Source: Zopfochytrium polystomum (lineage: Eukaryota; Chytridiomycota; Chytridiomycetes; Chytridiales; Chytridiaceae). From it: 64,000 bases of DNA. The translations under genes and the position numbers were made by a program. This document shows positions 53,557 to 63,670 of this stretch, piece by piece (within the stretch, counting starts at the first letter, position 1; every line of letters starts with the position of its first letter). The stretch is from positions 37,343 to 101,342 of the forward strand of contig JAIVFJ010000224.1 in assembly GCA_025765615.1 (NCBI GenBank), given 5' to 3'. The notes beneath the pieces were generated by a model. The model did no database searches. It was given only the letters and a program-made list of their open reading frames with translations, and was not told where the DNA came from.

Positions 53557-54785
53557 TGATGAAATCCCACCCAGGACTGGAGGGACTTGGTGTGTGTGGG
53601 GATGAAGAGAGAGAGAGAGAGAGAGAGCAGTGATGATGGAAAAGGGAGAGGAGTGAGAGGATGGAGGAGAGGAGAGAGGAGTGAGTGGGCAGAGATGGAA
53701 GAGAGAGCAAATGGAGGAAGAGAGGATTGGCTTGTTTTGCACTGGATTCTGTCAAAGCAGCAAGGAGGGGATTGGATTCCTTGTTTGATCTCTGTGAGAG
53801 GTTGCTGCTTTTATACTCCTGCAGGTTGGAGCCATCAGAAAACAGAGAGAGCAGTGGGTTGCACAGGGCAGGACACAGAAATGAGATATAAAACAGGCTG
53901 AGCCACAAACCCCCATCCTGGGCTAAGTACCCATTCAGGGCTGAGTACCACCCAGGGCTGGGCATCACTCAGGGCTGAGTACCAGCCAGGGCTAAGTACC
54001 AGCCTGGGCTGAGCACCACCCAGGGCTGAGTACCAGCCTGGGCTGAGTACCAGCCAGGGCTGAGTACCACCTTGGGCTGAGCACTTTGTCTGGGCTGAGT
54101 ACCACCAGGAACCAATTTACAGCTTGTTTGAGAAACAGTTGCTTGTAAATTGGTTTGGTTGTTTCCAAATCAGGAAGCTTGTTTGGGAAACAAGCCGCTT
54201 TTTTCCTTGTTTTTAGAAATCCAATGATTGGTGCAATCTCTGGTGAGCTCAGTTTTTATCTCACTTTTAGAAATGCAGTGATTGGTGCAATCCCTGATTC
54301 CTAAATGCCTGTTGCATTGCTCAGATTGCACAGCACAGCAGGAAAGCTGGAATTCCAGATCAGGAAGCGGAATTCCGGTGCAGAGAGAGGAATTCCAGAT
54401 CAGGAAGCGGAATTCCGATGCAGAGTGCGGAATTCCGATGCAGAGAGCGGAATTCCGATGCAGAGAGCGGAATTCCGGAGCATTGGGCAGTGGTACACTG
54501 CTTCTGCATGCTTGCTGTGCTGTGTTACATGTGCAGAGTGCGTAGTTTGAGCGTTTTTGTGCATGTTCTAATTGCATTGTTCCTACCGGTAGGATGAACA
54601 AAGCTAGAACAACAGCCGCCTTTGCCTATCTCTTTTTATTGAGAACAGATTAGCCCTTCCGAGCGCCCCATTCAAGTATTGAATCTACTGAGCCCTTCAA
54701 ACACCCCATCCAATGTGATTGGATGGAGTTCTCAAAGGGATCATCAGTAACGGGCGTAGTGTACCCCGTGGGTCGAATCTCAACA
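53557..54785 (-). repeat. 3' LTR of the 8.1-kb copia element
   Basis: The ends are TGATGAAATCCC and CGAATCTCAACA on the plus strand. It contains a 20-bp array with seven GAATTC sites (54,350-54,478), a second array of cagggctgagtaccagc-like units (53,935-54,095) and a TATA box at 53,808-53,815 (minus). Confidence 0.92.
54350..54478. repeat. 20-bp GAATTC tandem array inside the LTR
   Basis: The unit is aattccgatgcagagagcgg with an alternating variant aattccagatcaggaagcgg. Seven GAATTC cores occur here and in the partner LTR (61,219-61,349), five in LTR copy 1 (51,088-51,180) and two in LTR copy 4 (62,887-62,915). Confidence 0.9.
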
Positions 54786-54839
54786 CACCCCCGCAATAGA
54801 AAGAGAGGGGGCAACTGTTTCTCCTGGAGTACATGGCTG

Positions 54840-54928
54840 TCCAACAATGCCAGCCAAGCAGTGGGACTCGAACCCACCCATGTACCCCCCCTACACTTGT
54901 GAAAACCTGCATGAACCCACAAGTGTAG
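54840..54928 (-). other. Hairpin plus tRNA T-arm-like block in the copia 3' UTR
   Basis: Between the pol stop and the 3' LTR, the plus strand has ctacacttgtg (54,891-54,901) and cacaagtgtag (54,918-54,928), a perfect 11-bp inverted repeat with a 16-nt loop. Next to it, the minus strand reads GTGGGTTCGAGTCCCAC, which is a complete tRNA T-stem and loop with a box B (GGTTCGAGTCC). The rest of a tRNA (acceptor stem, D arm) is not recognisable. The same arrangement recurs in the other copy at 62,448-62,515 with one base lost from the hairpin arm. Confidence 0.7.
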
Positions 54929-54950
54929 CTGGAGAAGCCAGAGAGAGCCT

Positions 54951-57137
54951 TTAGACTAAGCGTTGTGCTGATTTGAGCGTGGGCACCACGCTTACACCTT
55001 GGAGGTCGGCGAGACTGCAAATTCCCATCAGTGATGCAAGCTTTGCATGTTGAGCTGCGGGAAGAGCTTTGGTGAGAAGGTCGGCAATCATCATGTCCGT
55101 TGGGCAATGAATGAGTTGAACCTCCTTTTTCTCCAAGTGGTCCCGTATGAAATGCAACCTCACGTCAAAGTGTTTGACCCGACCATGGTGTATTGGATTC
55201 ATAGCAATAGCTATGGTTGAACGATTGTCTTCAAAAACAGTAGTGGGCTTATTTAAATCCATACCCAGCTCCTGGAAGAGCATTCGTAGCCAGATTGCCT
55301 CTTTGATGGCCTCAGTAAGGGAGAAGTATTCCGCCTCAGTTGAGGACAAAGCGACAACTGATTGTTTCTTGCTGTACCATGTAATAGCACCCCCGCAAAG
55401 CATGAACACATGCCCTGACCTCGACTTGCGTCCATCCTCTTCAGCATAGCTGGCATCAGCGTAGCCATGTGGTTCATCCCACTCTGGGTAAGAAATACCC
55501 GCAGCTTTCTCTACCTCTGGGAGCGTTGCATTGGTGATGCATGTCATCTGGGAGTCTCCCTTTTGGTAGAAAAGTCCATGATCCCAGGTAGCGCGGACAT
55601 ATCGCAGCAATCTGTCAAGCGCAAGGGAATCTGAATGGGTTGGAGTGGACTGGTATTGTGCAAGTGTATTCACAGCATACGCAATGTCAGGGCGCGTCAA
55701 GTTTGCAAGGTAAGCAAGTTGCATGAGTGTGCTTCGGAAGTATTCCGACTCTTTTTGTGGAAGTTTTCCAGAGTCCACATCGTGCATCCATGTCGTGGAC
55801 ATGGGAGTTGCTTTGATTTTGACAGGTAAGCCTTCATCGTCACACCAGTAGTTTGCTTCCTCCAAGACATGCTGTGTGTAGTTTTTCTGTCCAATAAAGA
55901 TTCCATCTTTGATTTTCTCAACTTGGATGCCAACAGCAACTTTTGGGTTGAGGTCCTCGCGGATTTTGAACTTTGATTTGATCAGAGAAAGAATTTTGGC
56001 AATTTCTTCTTCAGTGTGACTGAAGATGAGGATGTCATCTACGTATAGAGTGATGATGGTCTTGACCTTTCCATCAGGGTGCCTTTGCACAAAGACACAG
56101 TGGTCAGTCTTCAATTGCGTAAATCCAATTTCTACTAGGAAGTCGCGGATTGTTTTGTACCACTGTCGACCAGACTGGTGCAGTCCGTACAGACTCTTCC
56201 TGAGTAAACAGACAAGAAGTATCCCGTCTGCACCACGTATCTCAAAGCCTTCTGGTTGTTCCATGAAGTTTTCAATGTCCAGTTTGGCGTTCAAGTATGC
56301 GGTTTCGACATCAAGGCCTGCAAGTATGAGGTCAAACAGCAACGAGATAGCAAGGATTGCCCTTATGGAGGAGCTGCGGACGACAGGGGAGAAGGTCTCA
56401 TTGTAGTCCTGACCAAAGATCTGAGTGTAACCCCGACCAACAAGGCGAGCCTTGAAGCGTTCAAGGTACCCTTCACTGTCAAACTTGTAGGCAAAAACCC
56501 ATTTGGGCTTGAGTATCTTACGCCCTTTAGGTCGAGCCACTAAGTCCCAGACATGCTTTGATGTGATCGAATTGATCTCTGAGAGTTGAGCTGCCTTCCA
56601 ATACTTTGCAAAAGGAGAACGCATGGCCTCTTTATGTGAAGCAGGGAGTGGTGGTAAGTCCCGCTGGTGGATCCTTTCTGTTGGATATGCTGTGACTTCC
56701 TCCGGCTCAAGCACAGTGTATGCTTTGAGCGTTTGGTAGAGTTCACGAAATTGTCCCCGTGCTATCCGTAGTTTACGAATTCTTGCAGTTAAAGCGCGGA
56801 GTGTTTTCCGACTGTAAGTGGAAGGACTTGTGGCAATTGATGGTTTTGTTCGTAGTTTACAAAGGTTTGCCTTCAATGCCAGGTAGTCACGTAAACCTGA
56901 TGGCTCTCGTGGTATGATTGGGGGATTTGTTGCCTCCCCTGTTGACTCTGGCAAAGCTAGAATGTCAGGGGAAGTTGAGCGCTCCCTAGGAGGGATTTCC
57001 TGTTCATCAGGTATTGACTTCTGGTTCAGAATCAGAAGCGTCGTATAGCATACCCGGCTGTAGATCTCCCCCCTGTGATTCTGCAGGTGGTACATCGTCT
57101 TCTTGTGAGTCAGACAGAGCGTCAGGATGTGCCACAT
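54951..57137 (-). CDS. Copia reverse transcriptase/RNase H (C-terminal pol), intact frame
   Basis: An uninterrupted 728-residue frame. It opens with a linker, then the reverse transcriptase (ILKPKWVFAYKFDSEGYLER, then FKARLVGRGYTQIFGQDYNE, LDVETAYLNAKLDIENFMEQ, and the catalytic motif TLYVDDILIFSHTEEE). The connection follows (YFRSTLMQLAYLANLTRPDI) and then RNase H (PHGYADASYAEEDGRKSRSG, GGAITWYSKKQSVVALSSTE, AEYFSLTEAIKEAIWL, TTVFEDNRSTIAIAMNP, HFDVRLHFIRDHLEKKE and MMIADLLTKALPAAQHA). All expected motifs, including the Asp pair in YVDD, are present. The front overlaps the end of the integrase frame (57,007-57,885), so the true polyprotein joins them through a frame break. Confidence 0.93.
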   Translation of the reverse strand: MWHILTLCLTHKKTMYHLQNHRGEIYSRVCYTTLLILNQKSIPDEQEIPPRERSTSPDILALPESTGEATNPPIIPREPSGLRDYLALKANLCKLRTKPSIATSPSTYSRKTLRALTARIRKLRIARGQFRELYQTLKAYTVLEPEEVTAYPTERIHQRDLPPLPASHKEAMRSPFAKYWKAAQLSEINSITSKHVWDLVARPKGRKILKPKWVFAYKFDSEGYLERFKARLVGRGYTQIFGQDYNETFSPVVRSSSIRAILAISLLFDLILAGLDVETAYLNAKLDIENFMEQPEGFEIRGADGILLVCLLRKSLYGLHQSGRQWYKTIRDFLVEIGFTQLKTDHCVFVQRHPDGKVKTIITLYVDDILIFSHTEEEIAKILSLIKSKFKIREDLNPKVAVGIQVEKIKDGIFIGQKNYTQHVLEEANYWCDDEGLPVKIKATPMSTTWMHDVDSGKLPQKESEYFRSTLMQLAYLANLTRPDIAYAVNTLAQYQSTPTHSDSLALDRLLRYVRATWDHGLFYQKGDSQMTCITNATLPEVEKAAGISYPEWDEPHGYADASYAEEDGRKSRSGHVFMLCGGAITWYSKKQSVVALSSTEAEYFSLTEAIKEAIWLRMLFQELGMDLNKPTTVFEDNRSTIAIAMNPIHHGRVKHFDVRLHFIRDHLEKKEVQLIHCPTDMMIADLLTKALPAAQHAKLASLMGICSLADLQGVSVVPTLKSAQRLV

Positions 57138-58690
57138 CTGGATCAGTGGACATAGCAGGGGTATGCAGCGAGGTGGAAAGATATTGGAAATCCTGAGCTG
57201 TGGGTTGGACTGGTCCCCATTCCTTCAAGCGGGAGTCATGAAGGAACTGTCTCCAGTTCCGCACAATGCCAGGAAAAACATTTTCGTGAAAGGAGACATG
57301 GAAGTGTTCCGATATTCTCTGAGTTTTCAAGTCGTAGACTACTGGAAGAGTGTTTCCTTTATACCCTAAGAATATGCCTGGCGCCCCTTTGTCAGGATGT
57401 TTAAGCGTTCGCTTTTCCTTTGGGATACGGTGGATAACCAAACAGCCAAAGGTGCGGATGTGATCAACATTTGGCTTTTCACCGTACCAAGCTTCGTAAG
57501 GTGTTTTCTTAGTGTAAGAGTGGTAAACCCTGTTCTTGATGTATGCTGCGTAGCGGACTGCATACACAAAGAAAGAGTGGGGCAATCGTGACTCTAAGAG
57601 CATGCAGTGTGCCATGTCTTTGAGAGTGTTGACCTGACGTTCTACCAGCCCATTGAATTCCTTGGTGAATGCAGGACTAGGTTCTAAAACAATAGGAGGG
57701 TGCCGAGTATTGGCCCAAGTTTTGAATTCTCCATCTTTGAAGATTTCCCCCCTGTCACAGCGCACAGATGTGATATGTTTGCCATGTTGTTGTTCAAACC
57801 TTTCGATAGTAGACCGGAATCTTGTGGGCGCGTCGGACAAAGAGTTGAGGAACTCAATGTCAAGCCAACGGGTTGACTCTTCCACAACCAGTTGCCAATG
57901 TTTTTCACCATGGTGTCCACGTGCGGGCAGTGGGACAGCATCAGTGTGTAACGACCAAGCAGTGTGGTGTTTGGTCTGGAAGTGGAGTGGATAGGCGAAG
58001 CTTTCAATTTCCCAACATCACATGTCACGCAGGGAATGTCATGAATGAGGAAAAATGAATGACCAACTTTATTCAGATTTGACCAAGTACGCTTCAAAGA
58101 AGATAAAGACAGGTGACCAAATTTCTTGTGAAGAGCTCGGACTGCTTCAATGTTCTGAGGGTTTGGTAAAGGGTCTGGGTCAGTTTGACTTAAAGTTGGG
58201 GTTGCAGTTTGCAAAGGAGCAGTTTGCTGTTGCGACTCACCTGGGGCGTCCCCCGAAGGAGTCGGCGCGTCCCTTCCAAGTTCTGCCCTGTCGAGACTAG
58301 TATGTCCCGTCAGAAGAGAAGGGTCCACAACATAGACATTCCCTGTGTCCCTGTGAGCAATGGTAAAGTCTGAACCATGTACCCGAGGATGCAATAGGGC
58401 TGTGTCTGCTGTGAAAGTCACGTTGTGACCTGTCTGCCGCACGATTTGCTGAACTGAGAGTAGAGTGTCTGAGAACTCTGGCACATAGAGCGAGTTCCTC
58501 ATGATGAGAGCTCTTCCGTTAACGAACAGGGTGAAGTCGCCCACTCCAGTGGCAGTTGCTAAAGCCGTCAGCTGTTTTGATCTGCTGGGAGGTGGGCCGC
58601 AAGTTTGTGAAGTGCTCTTCACAAGGCGACATTGTCCTGGAAGCCCCAGAGTCAAGGATGACCTGGTGTGGGTTGCCGCCAGCAAGTCTT
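57007..58690 (-). pseudogene. Copia protease and integrase, frame-broken
   Basis: Three frames run in order. The protease active site (VILDSGASRTMSPCEEHF) lies at ~58,625-58,685. After a frame change near 58,560 comes the rest of the protease and the pre-integrase zinc domain (ALHKKFGHLSLSSL, then CVTCDVGK), at ~57,960-58,560. After another change comes the integrase core and tail at 57,007-57,885 (SVRCDRGEIFKDGEF, NGLVERQVNTLKDMAHC, then TFGCLVIHRIPKEKRTLKHP, PGIFLGYKG). Catalytic Asp and Glu positions are visible. The breaks are single-base-type shifts, so they may reflect sequence indels rather than old decay. Confidence 0.8.
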
Positions 58691-59149
58691 GCCATCAGCG
58701 CAGTCTCAGTAGATGCGGCGGTAGGTGACGTTGCGGTAGAGGAAACGCCCAGATTCGTACATCACTTTGTAGCCGACGTTTGAGACAATGTTGTCAGTGA
58801 TCCCAGTCTGGATCCATTCTGCCGTCAAGAAGTGTAACTGTGAGTTCCACTTCAAATTCCTCCTCCACCTCAACGGCCTGGCATGTTCCAATTTCAAACT
58901 CCCGTGCCGCAAGTGCCCTTTCTACTGAAAGGAAGTCGTCTAGAGCTGATGTGTCTGCAAGGCGCGCAGCACCCTCAGTACTGAACTCCCAACATTTCGA
59001 CGTCTTCTGCTTCAGTAGGCGGTGGTGGAGTATCCATCCTGTAGCATTTGTGGGGAGGAGAATCCTCAGAGGCTGCGCAAGAGGCTTGGTGGTGTTCTTT
59101 AGCGGCCACCTCACGTGCAATCTTGGCAGTCTCAGTAGCTTTCTTGGAA

Positions 59150-60215
59150 TCAGCTGGACGTGGCCTTGGCTTCTTTGGCGTGTGCAGGCTGCTTGCCCTT
59201 GGCCTTCTTTGCAGGGCGAGCCGGCTCTGACTTCCCGTGAGGGAACTTGAGGCATTCCTCGCGAGAGTGTGAGACCCAGATTCCATGAAGGTCACAAGTA
59301 GGCTTGCCGTTGAGTGCCTCACCGATCTTGCGCTTCTTGGTTGCCACTGAGGTCTTTGCTGAAGCAGCTGTTTCCATCTCAGAAGTGCCGTGGTGAGCAG
59401 AGTGTCTGCTGTTCTTCTCTTTGCTTTGCTGGTACAGCGTGTGGCAGTTTGTCAACTCCTTGACGAGATCGCTGGTGTTGGCGTAGCCTGACAGCCCCTT
59501 GAGAAGATTTTGACGAACGCCAGAGAAGATTTCATGTCCAGGCAGCGTTTCCCTTGCTTTGTGGATGATGGCAGAACGCAGGATTGTTGTCACACCCCTG
59601 CAAGTGGTGGCAGTACATTTGAATGCTTTCGGCCAATCCGTGACCAGTGTGGTCAGAGTGGTGTACCACTCCTGGACTGCCGGACCAGAGTCTCTGGGTT
59701 TTGCCACACGACTGTAAGTCGCAAGCCACTTGTCCTGCTGTGAACCATGGTGGTCCTGCAGGGCGTACTTGTCATTGAGCCACTTGTACCGATCAGCGCA
59801 GTTGGTGATGTTTGCTGCATTCATGGAGCGCACATCCTCGATGCGCGAGCAGGAGTCGAGGGTAGCAACCGCCTTGTCGTGTTGGGCCTCAAGCTCCCTG
59901 TAGGTCTTGTGTTCTTGGCGTATACCAGTGTGGTACTTGTCAAGGGCAGCGTGGTGCAGACGGTACATCTCACTGTACGCAGCCTTGGCCTCCCGCCGTT
60001 GCAGAGGATTCAGGGGGAGAACCAATACTGGGAGGAGCAGCGCCGATGCCGACCTTGGTGCAGTGCTCGTTGAACGTACCGAAGTAATCAGGCTTGAGGA
60101 AGCTGGCAACAAGATTGTATGCCATGACCGGCTTGATGACTTCTTCCACATGCAGTTCCCAAGCCTGGTAGCCGTAAGAAGAGAAGCGGACAGCCTTGGG
60201 GGTCGAAGAAGACAT
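59150..60215 (-). pseudogene. Copia Gag, frame-broken
   Basis: The likely start is MSSSTPKAVRFSSYGYQAWE at ~60,213. That frame changes near 60,000-60,010 to one carrying AAYSEMYRLHHAALDKYHTG, then WYTTLTTLVTDWPKAFKC, and a Cys/His knuckle-like CDLHGIWVSHSREEC near the C-terminus, followed by a Lys-rich tail. The layout (N-terminal helical region, basic C-terminus and one zinc knuckle) is that of copia Gag. Further short frames (58,794-59,322) lie between Gag and protease. Confidence 0.75.
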
Positions 60216-60425
60216 GCTAGGTAGCGGCTTGGTGGACCAGTGGACTTGTTTAGAGCGGTAGCCCTTTCTTGTAGAGCCAAGAGCCCTTTGTTGCCTTAAA
60301 GTAGCTGGTGAGCCGGTGCTCACAGACAGGTTGGTCTTGTTTAGAGTCAGAAACCCTTTTCTTGTAAGAGCAGCAGGGCCCTGTTCGAGCGTACAAGTGT
60401 GGCCGACGGCTTGTAAGTAGCTTTG

Positions 60426-61655
60426 TGATGAAATCCCACCCAGGACTGGAGGGACTTGGTGTGTGTGGGGATGAAGAGAGGAGAGAGAGAGAGAGCAGTG
60501 ATGATGGAAAAGGGAGAGGAGTGAGAGGATGTAGAGAGGAGAGAGGAGTGAGTGGGCAGAGATGGAAGAGAGAGCAAATGGAGGAAGAGAGATTGGCTTG
60601 TTTTGCACTGGATTCTGTTAAAGCAGCAAGGAGGGGATTGGATTCCTTGTTTGATCTCTGTGAGAGGTTGCTGCTTTTATACTCCTGCAGGTTGGAGCCC
60701 ATCAGAAAACAGAGAGAAGCAGTGGGTTGCACAGGGCAGGACACAGAAAGAGATAAAACAGGCTGAGCACAAACCCCCATCCTGGGCTAATTACCCATGC
60801 AGGGCTGAGTACCACCCAGGGCTGGGCATCACTCAGGGCTGAGTAACAGCCAGGGCTAAGTACCCAGCCTGGGCTGAGCACCACCCAGGGCTGAGTACCA
60901 GCCTGGGCTGAGTACCAGCCAGGGCTGAGTACCACCCTTGGGCTGAGCACTTTGTCTGGGCTGAGTACCCACCAGGAACCAATTTACAGCTTGTTTGAGA
61001 AACAGTTGCTTGTAAATTGGTTTGGGTTGTTTCCAAATCAGGAAGCTTGTTTGGGAAACAAGCCGCTTTTTTTCCTTGTTTTTTAGAAATCCAATGATTG
61101 GTGCAATCTCTGGTGAGCTCAGTTTTTATCTCACTTTTAGAAATGCAGTGATTGGTGCAATCCCTGATTCCTAAATGCCTGTTGCATTGCTCAGATTGCA
61201 CAGCACAGCAGGAAAGCTGGAATTCCAGATCAGGAAGCGGAATTCCGGTGCAGAGAGAGGAATTCCAGATCAGGAAGCGGAATTCCGATGCAGAGTGCGG
61301 AATTCCGGTTGCAGAGAGCGGAATTCCGATGCAGAGAGCGGAATTCCGGAGCATTGGGCAGTGGTACACCTGCTTCTGCATGCTTGCTGTGCTGTGTTAC
61401 ATGTGCAGAGTGCGTAGTTTGAGCGTTTTTGTGCATGTTCTAATTGCATTGTTCCTACCGGTAGGATGAACAAAGCTAGAACAATAGCCGCCTTTGCCTA
61501 TCTCTTTTTATTGAGAACAGATTAGCCCTTCCGAGCGCCCCATTCAAGTATTGAATCTACTGAGCCTTCAAACACCCCATCCAATGTGATTGGATGGAGT
61601 TCTCAAAGGATCATCAGTAACGGGCGTAGTGTACCCCGTGGGTCGAATCTCAACA
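60426..61655 (-). repeat. 5' LTR of the 8.1-kb copia element
   Basis: 1,230 bp, homologous end to end with 53,557-54,785. It has seven GAATTC sites, the ~16-bp array (60,795-60,960) and the TATA box at 60,674-60,681 (minus). On its right it directly abuts plus-strand pol sequence of another copy. The first internal bases after it (minus, CAAAGCTACTTACAAGCC) do not start with TGG, so a standard tRNA 3'-end primer site is not apparent. Confidence 0.92.
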
Positions 61656-62420
61656 CTTGCTTACCTTGCAAACTTGACGCACCCTGACATTGCGTATGCT
61701 GTGAATACACTTGCACAATACCAGTCTGCTCCAACCCATTCAGATTCCCTTGCGCTTGACAGATTGCTGCGATATGTCCGCGCTAACCTGGGATCATGGA
61801 CTTTTCTACCAGAAGGGAGACTCCCAGATGACATGCATCACCATGCAATGCTCCCAGAGGTAGAGAAAGCTGCGGGTATTTCTTACCCAGAGTGGGAATG
61901 AACCACATGCTACGCTGATGCCAGCTATGCTGAAGAGGATGGACGCAAGTTGAGGTCAGGGCATGTGTTCATGCTTGCGGGGGTGTGCTATTACGCGGTA
62001 CAGCAAGAAACAATCAGTTTGTCGCTTTGGTCCTCAACTGAGGCGGAATACTTCTCCCTTACTGAGGCCTCAAAGAGCAATCTGGCTACGAATGCTCTTC
62101 CAGGAGCTGGGTATTGATTTAAATAAGCCCACTACTGTTTTTGAAGACAATCGTTCAACCATAGCTATTGCTATGAATCCAATACACTATGGCCGGGTCA
62201 AACACTTTGACGTGAGGTTGCATTTCATACGGGACACTTGGAGAAAAAGGAGGTTCAACTCATTCATTGCCCAACGGACATGATGATTGCGCCTTCTCAC
62301 CAAAGCTCTTCTTCCTGCAGCTCAACATGCAAAGCTTGCATCACTGATGGGAATTTGCAGTCTCGCCGACCTCCAAGGTGTAAGCGTGGTGCCCACGCTC
62401 AATCAGCACAACACTTAGTC
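61656..62420 (+). pseudogene. 3' pol fragment of a second copy of the same copia family
   Basis: The plus-strand sequence starts in mid-codon context with LAYLANLTHPDIAYAVNTLA, then ALDRLLRYVRAN, and continues through SSTEAEYFSLTEA-type and NRSTIAIAMNPIHYGRVKHF motifs to the C-terminus. It parallels 54,951-55,710 of the 8.1-kb element in opposite orientation. Several single-base insertions and deletions break the frame. Upstream parts are missing at the junction with the 5' LTR of the larger element. Confidence 0.88.
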
Positions 62421-62447
62421 TAAAGGCTCTCTCGGCTTCTCCAGCTA

Positions 62448-62585
62448 CACTGTGGGTTCATGCAGGTTTTCACAAGTGTAGGGGGGTGCATGGGTGGGTT
62501 CGAGTCCCACTGCTTGGCTGGCATTGTTGGACAGCCATGTACTCCAGGAGAAACAGTTGCCCCCTCTCTTTCTATTGCGGGGGTG
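62448..62585 (+). other. 3' UTR of the second copia copy
   Basis: Holds the second copy of the hairpin (one arm with a base lost) and the T-arm-like GTGGGTTCGAGTCCCAC block, then the polypurine tract GCGGGGGTG before the LTR. Its conservation with 54,786-54,930 is high. Confidence 0.7.
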
Positions 62586-63670
62586 TGTTGAGATTCGACC
62601 CACGGGTACACTACGCCCGTTACTGATGATCCTTTGAGAACTCCATCCATCACATTGGATGGGGTGTTTGAAGGGCTCAGTAGATTCAATACTTGAATGG
62701 GGCGCTCGGAAGGCTAATCTGTTCTCAATAAAAAGAGATAGGCAAAGGCGCTGTTGTTCTAGCTTTGTTCATCCTACCGGTAGGAACAATGCAATTAGAA
62801 CATGCACAAAAACGCTCAAACTACGCACTCTGCATGTAACACAGCACAGCAAGCATGCAGAAGCAGTGTACCACTGCCCAATGCTCCGGAATTCCGCTCT
62901 CTGCATCGAATTCCGCTTCCTGATGTGCTGTGCAATTTGAGCAATGCAACAGGCATTTAGGAATCAGGGATTGCACCAATCAATGCATTTCTAAAAGTGA
63001 GATAAAAACTGAGCTCACCAGAGATTGCACCAATCATTGGATTTTCTAAAAACAAGGAAAAAAGCGGCTTGTTTTCCCAAACAAGCTTCCTGATTTGGAA
63101 ACTACCAAACCAATTTACAAGCAACTGTTTCTCAAACAAGCTGTAAATTGGTTCCTGGTGGTACTCAGCCCAGACAAAGTGCTCAGCCCAAGGTGGTACT
63201 CAGCCCTGGCTGGTACTTAGCCCTGGGTGGTGCTCAGCCCAGGATGGTGCTCAGCCCAGGCTGGTATTCAGCCCTGAGTGATGCCCAGCACTGGGTGATA
63301 CTCAGCCCTGAATGGGTACTTAGCCCAGGCTGGGGATTGGTGCTCAGCCTGTTTTATCTCATTTCTGTGGCCTGCTCTGTGCAGCCCACTGCTCCCTCTG
63401 TTTTCTGATGGCTCCAACCTGCAGGAGTATAAAAGCAGCAACCTCTCACAGAGATCAAAAAAGGAATCCAATCCCCTCCTTGCTGCTTTAACAGAATCCA
63501 GTGCAAAAAAGCCAATCTCTCTCCTCCATTTGCTCTCTTTTCCATCTCTGCCCACTCACTCCTCTCTCCTCTCTCCATCCTCTCACTCCTCTCCCTTTTC
63601 CATCATCACTGCTCTCTCTTCATCCCCACACAACCACCAAGTCCCTCCAGTCCTGGGTGGGATTTCATCA
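62586..63670 (+). repeat. Copia-family LTR, copy 4 (plus orientation)
   Basis: 1,085 bp with TGTTGAG...TTCATCA ends. It is the natural 3' LTR of the fragment at 61,656-62,420. The shorter length is partly due to a GAATTC array reduced to two sites. TATA box at 63,428-63,435. The right flank begins atcattggctgtgtatgg. Confidence 0.9.

Larger units (their letters stand above)
53557..61655 (-). mobile_element. Nearly complete Ty1/copia LTR retrotransposon, 8.1 kb
   Basis: Two LTRs in the same (minus) orientation bound an internal region of ~5.6 kb: 60,426-61,655 (5' side) and 53,557-54,785 (3' side). Order on the minus strand is LTR, Gag, protease, integrase, reverse transcriptase/RNase H, LTR, the copia arrangement. 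The LTRs differ mainly by single-base indels, which implies a recent insertion. Gag and protease/integrase carry frame breaks while the RT/RNase H frame is open. A polypurine tract (GCGGGGGTG) precedes the 3' LTR. No target duplication is found: the left flank ends gctccc and the right flank is pol DNA of another copy of the same family, which points to recombination between copies or an assembly join. Confidence 0.9.

Noticed and set aside
54350..54478. Regularly spaced repeats that might suggest a CRISPR array
   Set aside because: The units are contiguous 20-bp tandem repeats without unique spacers, inside a eukaryotic LTR.
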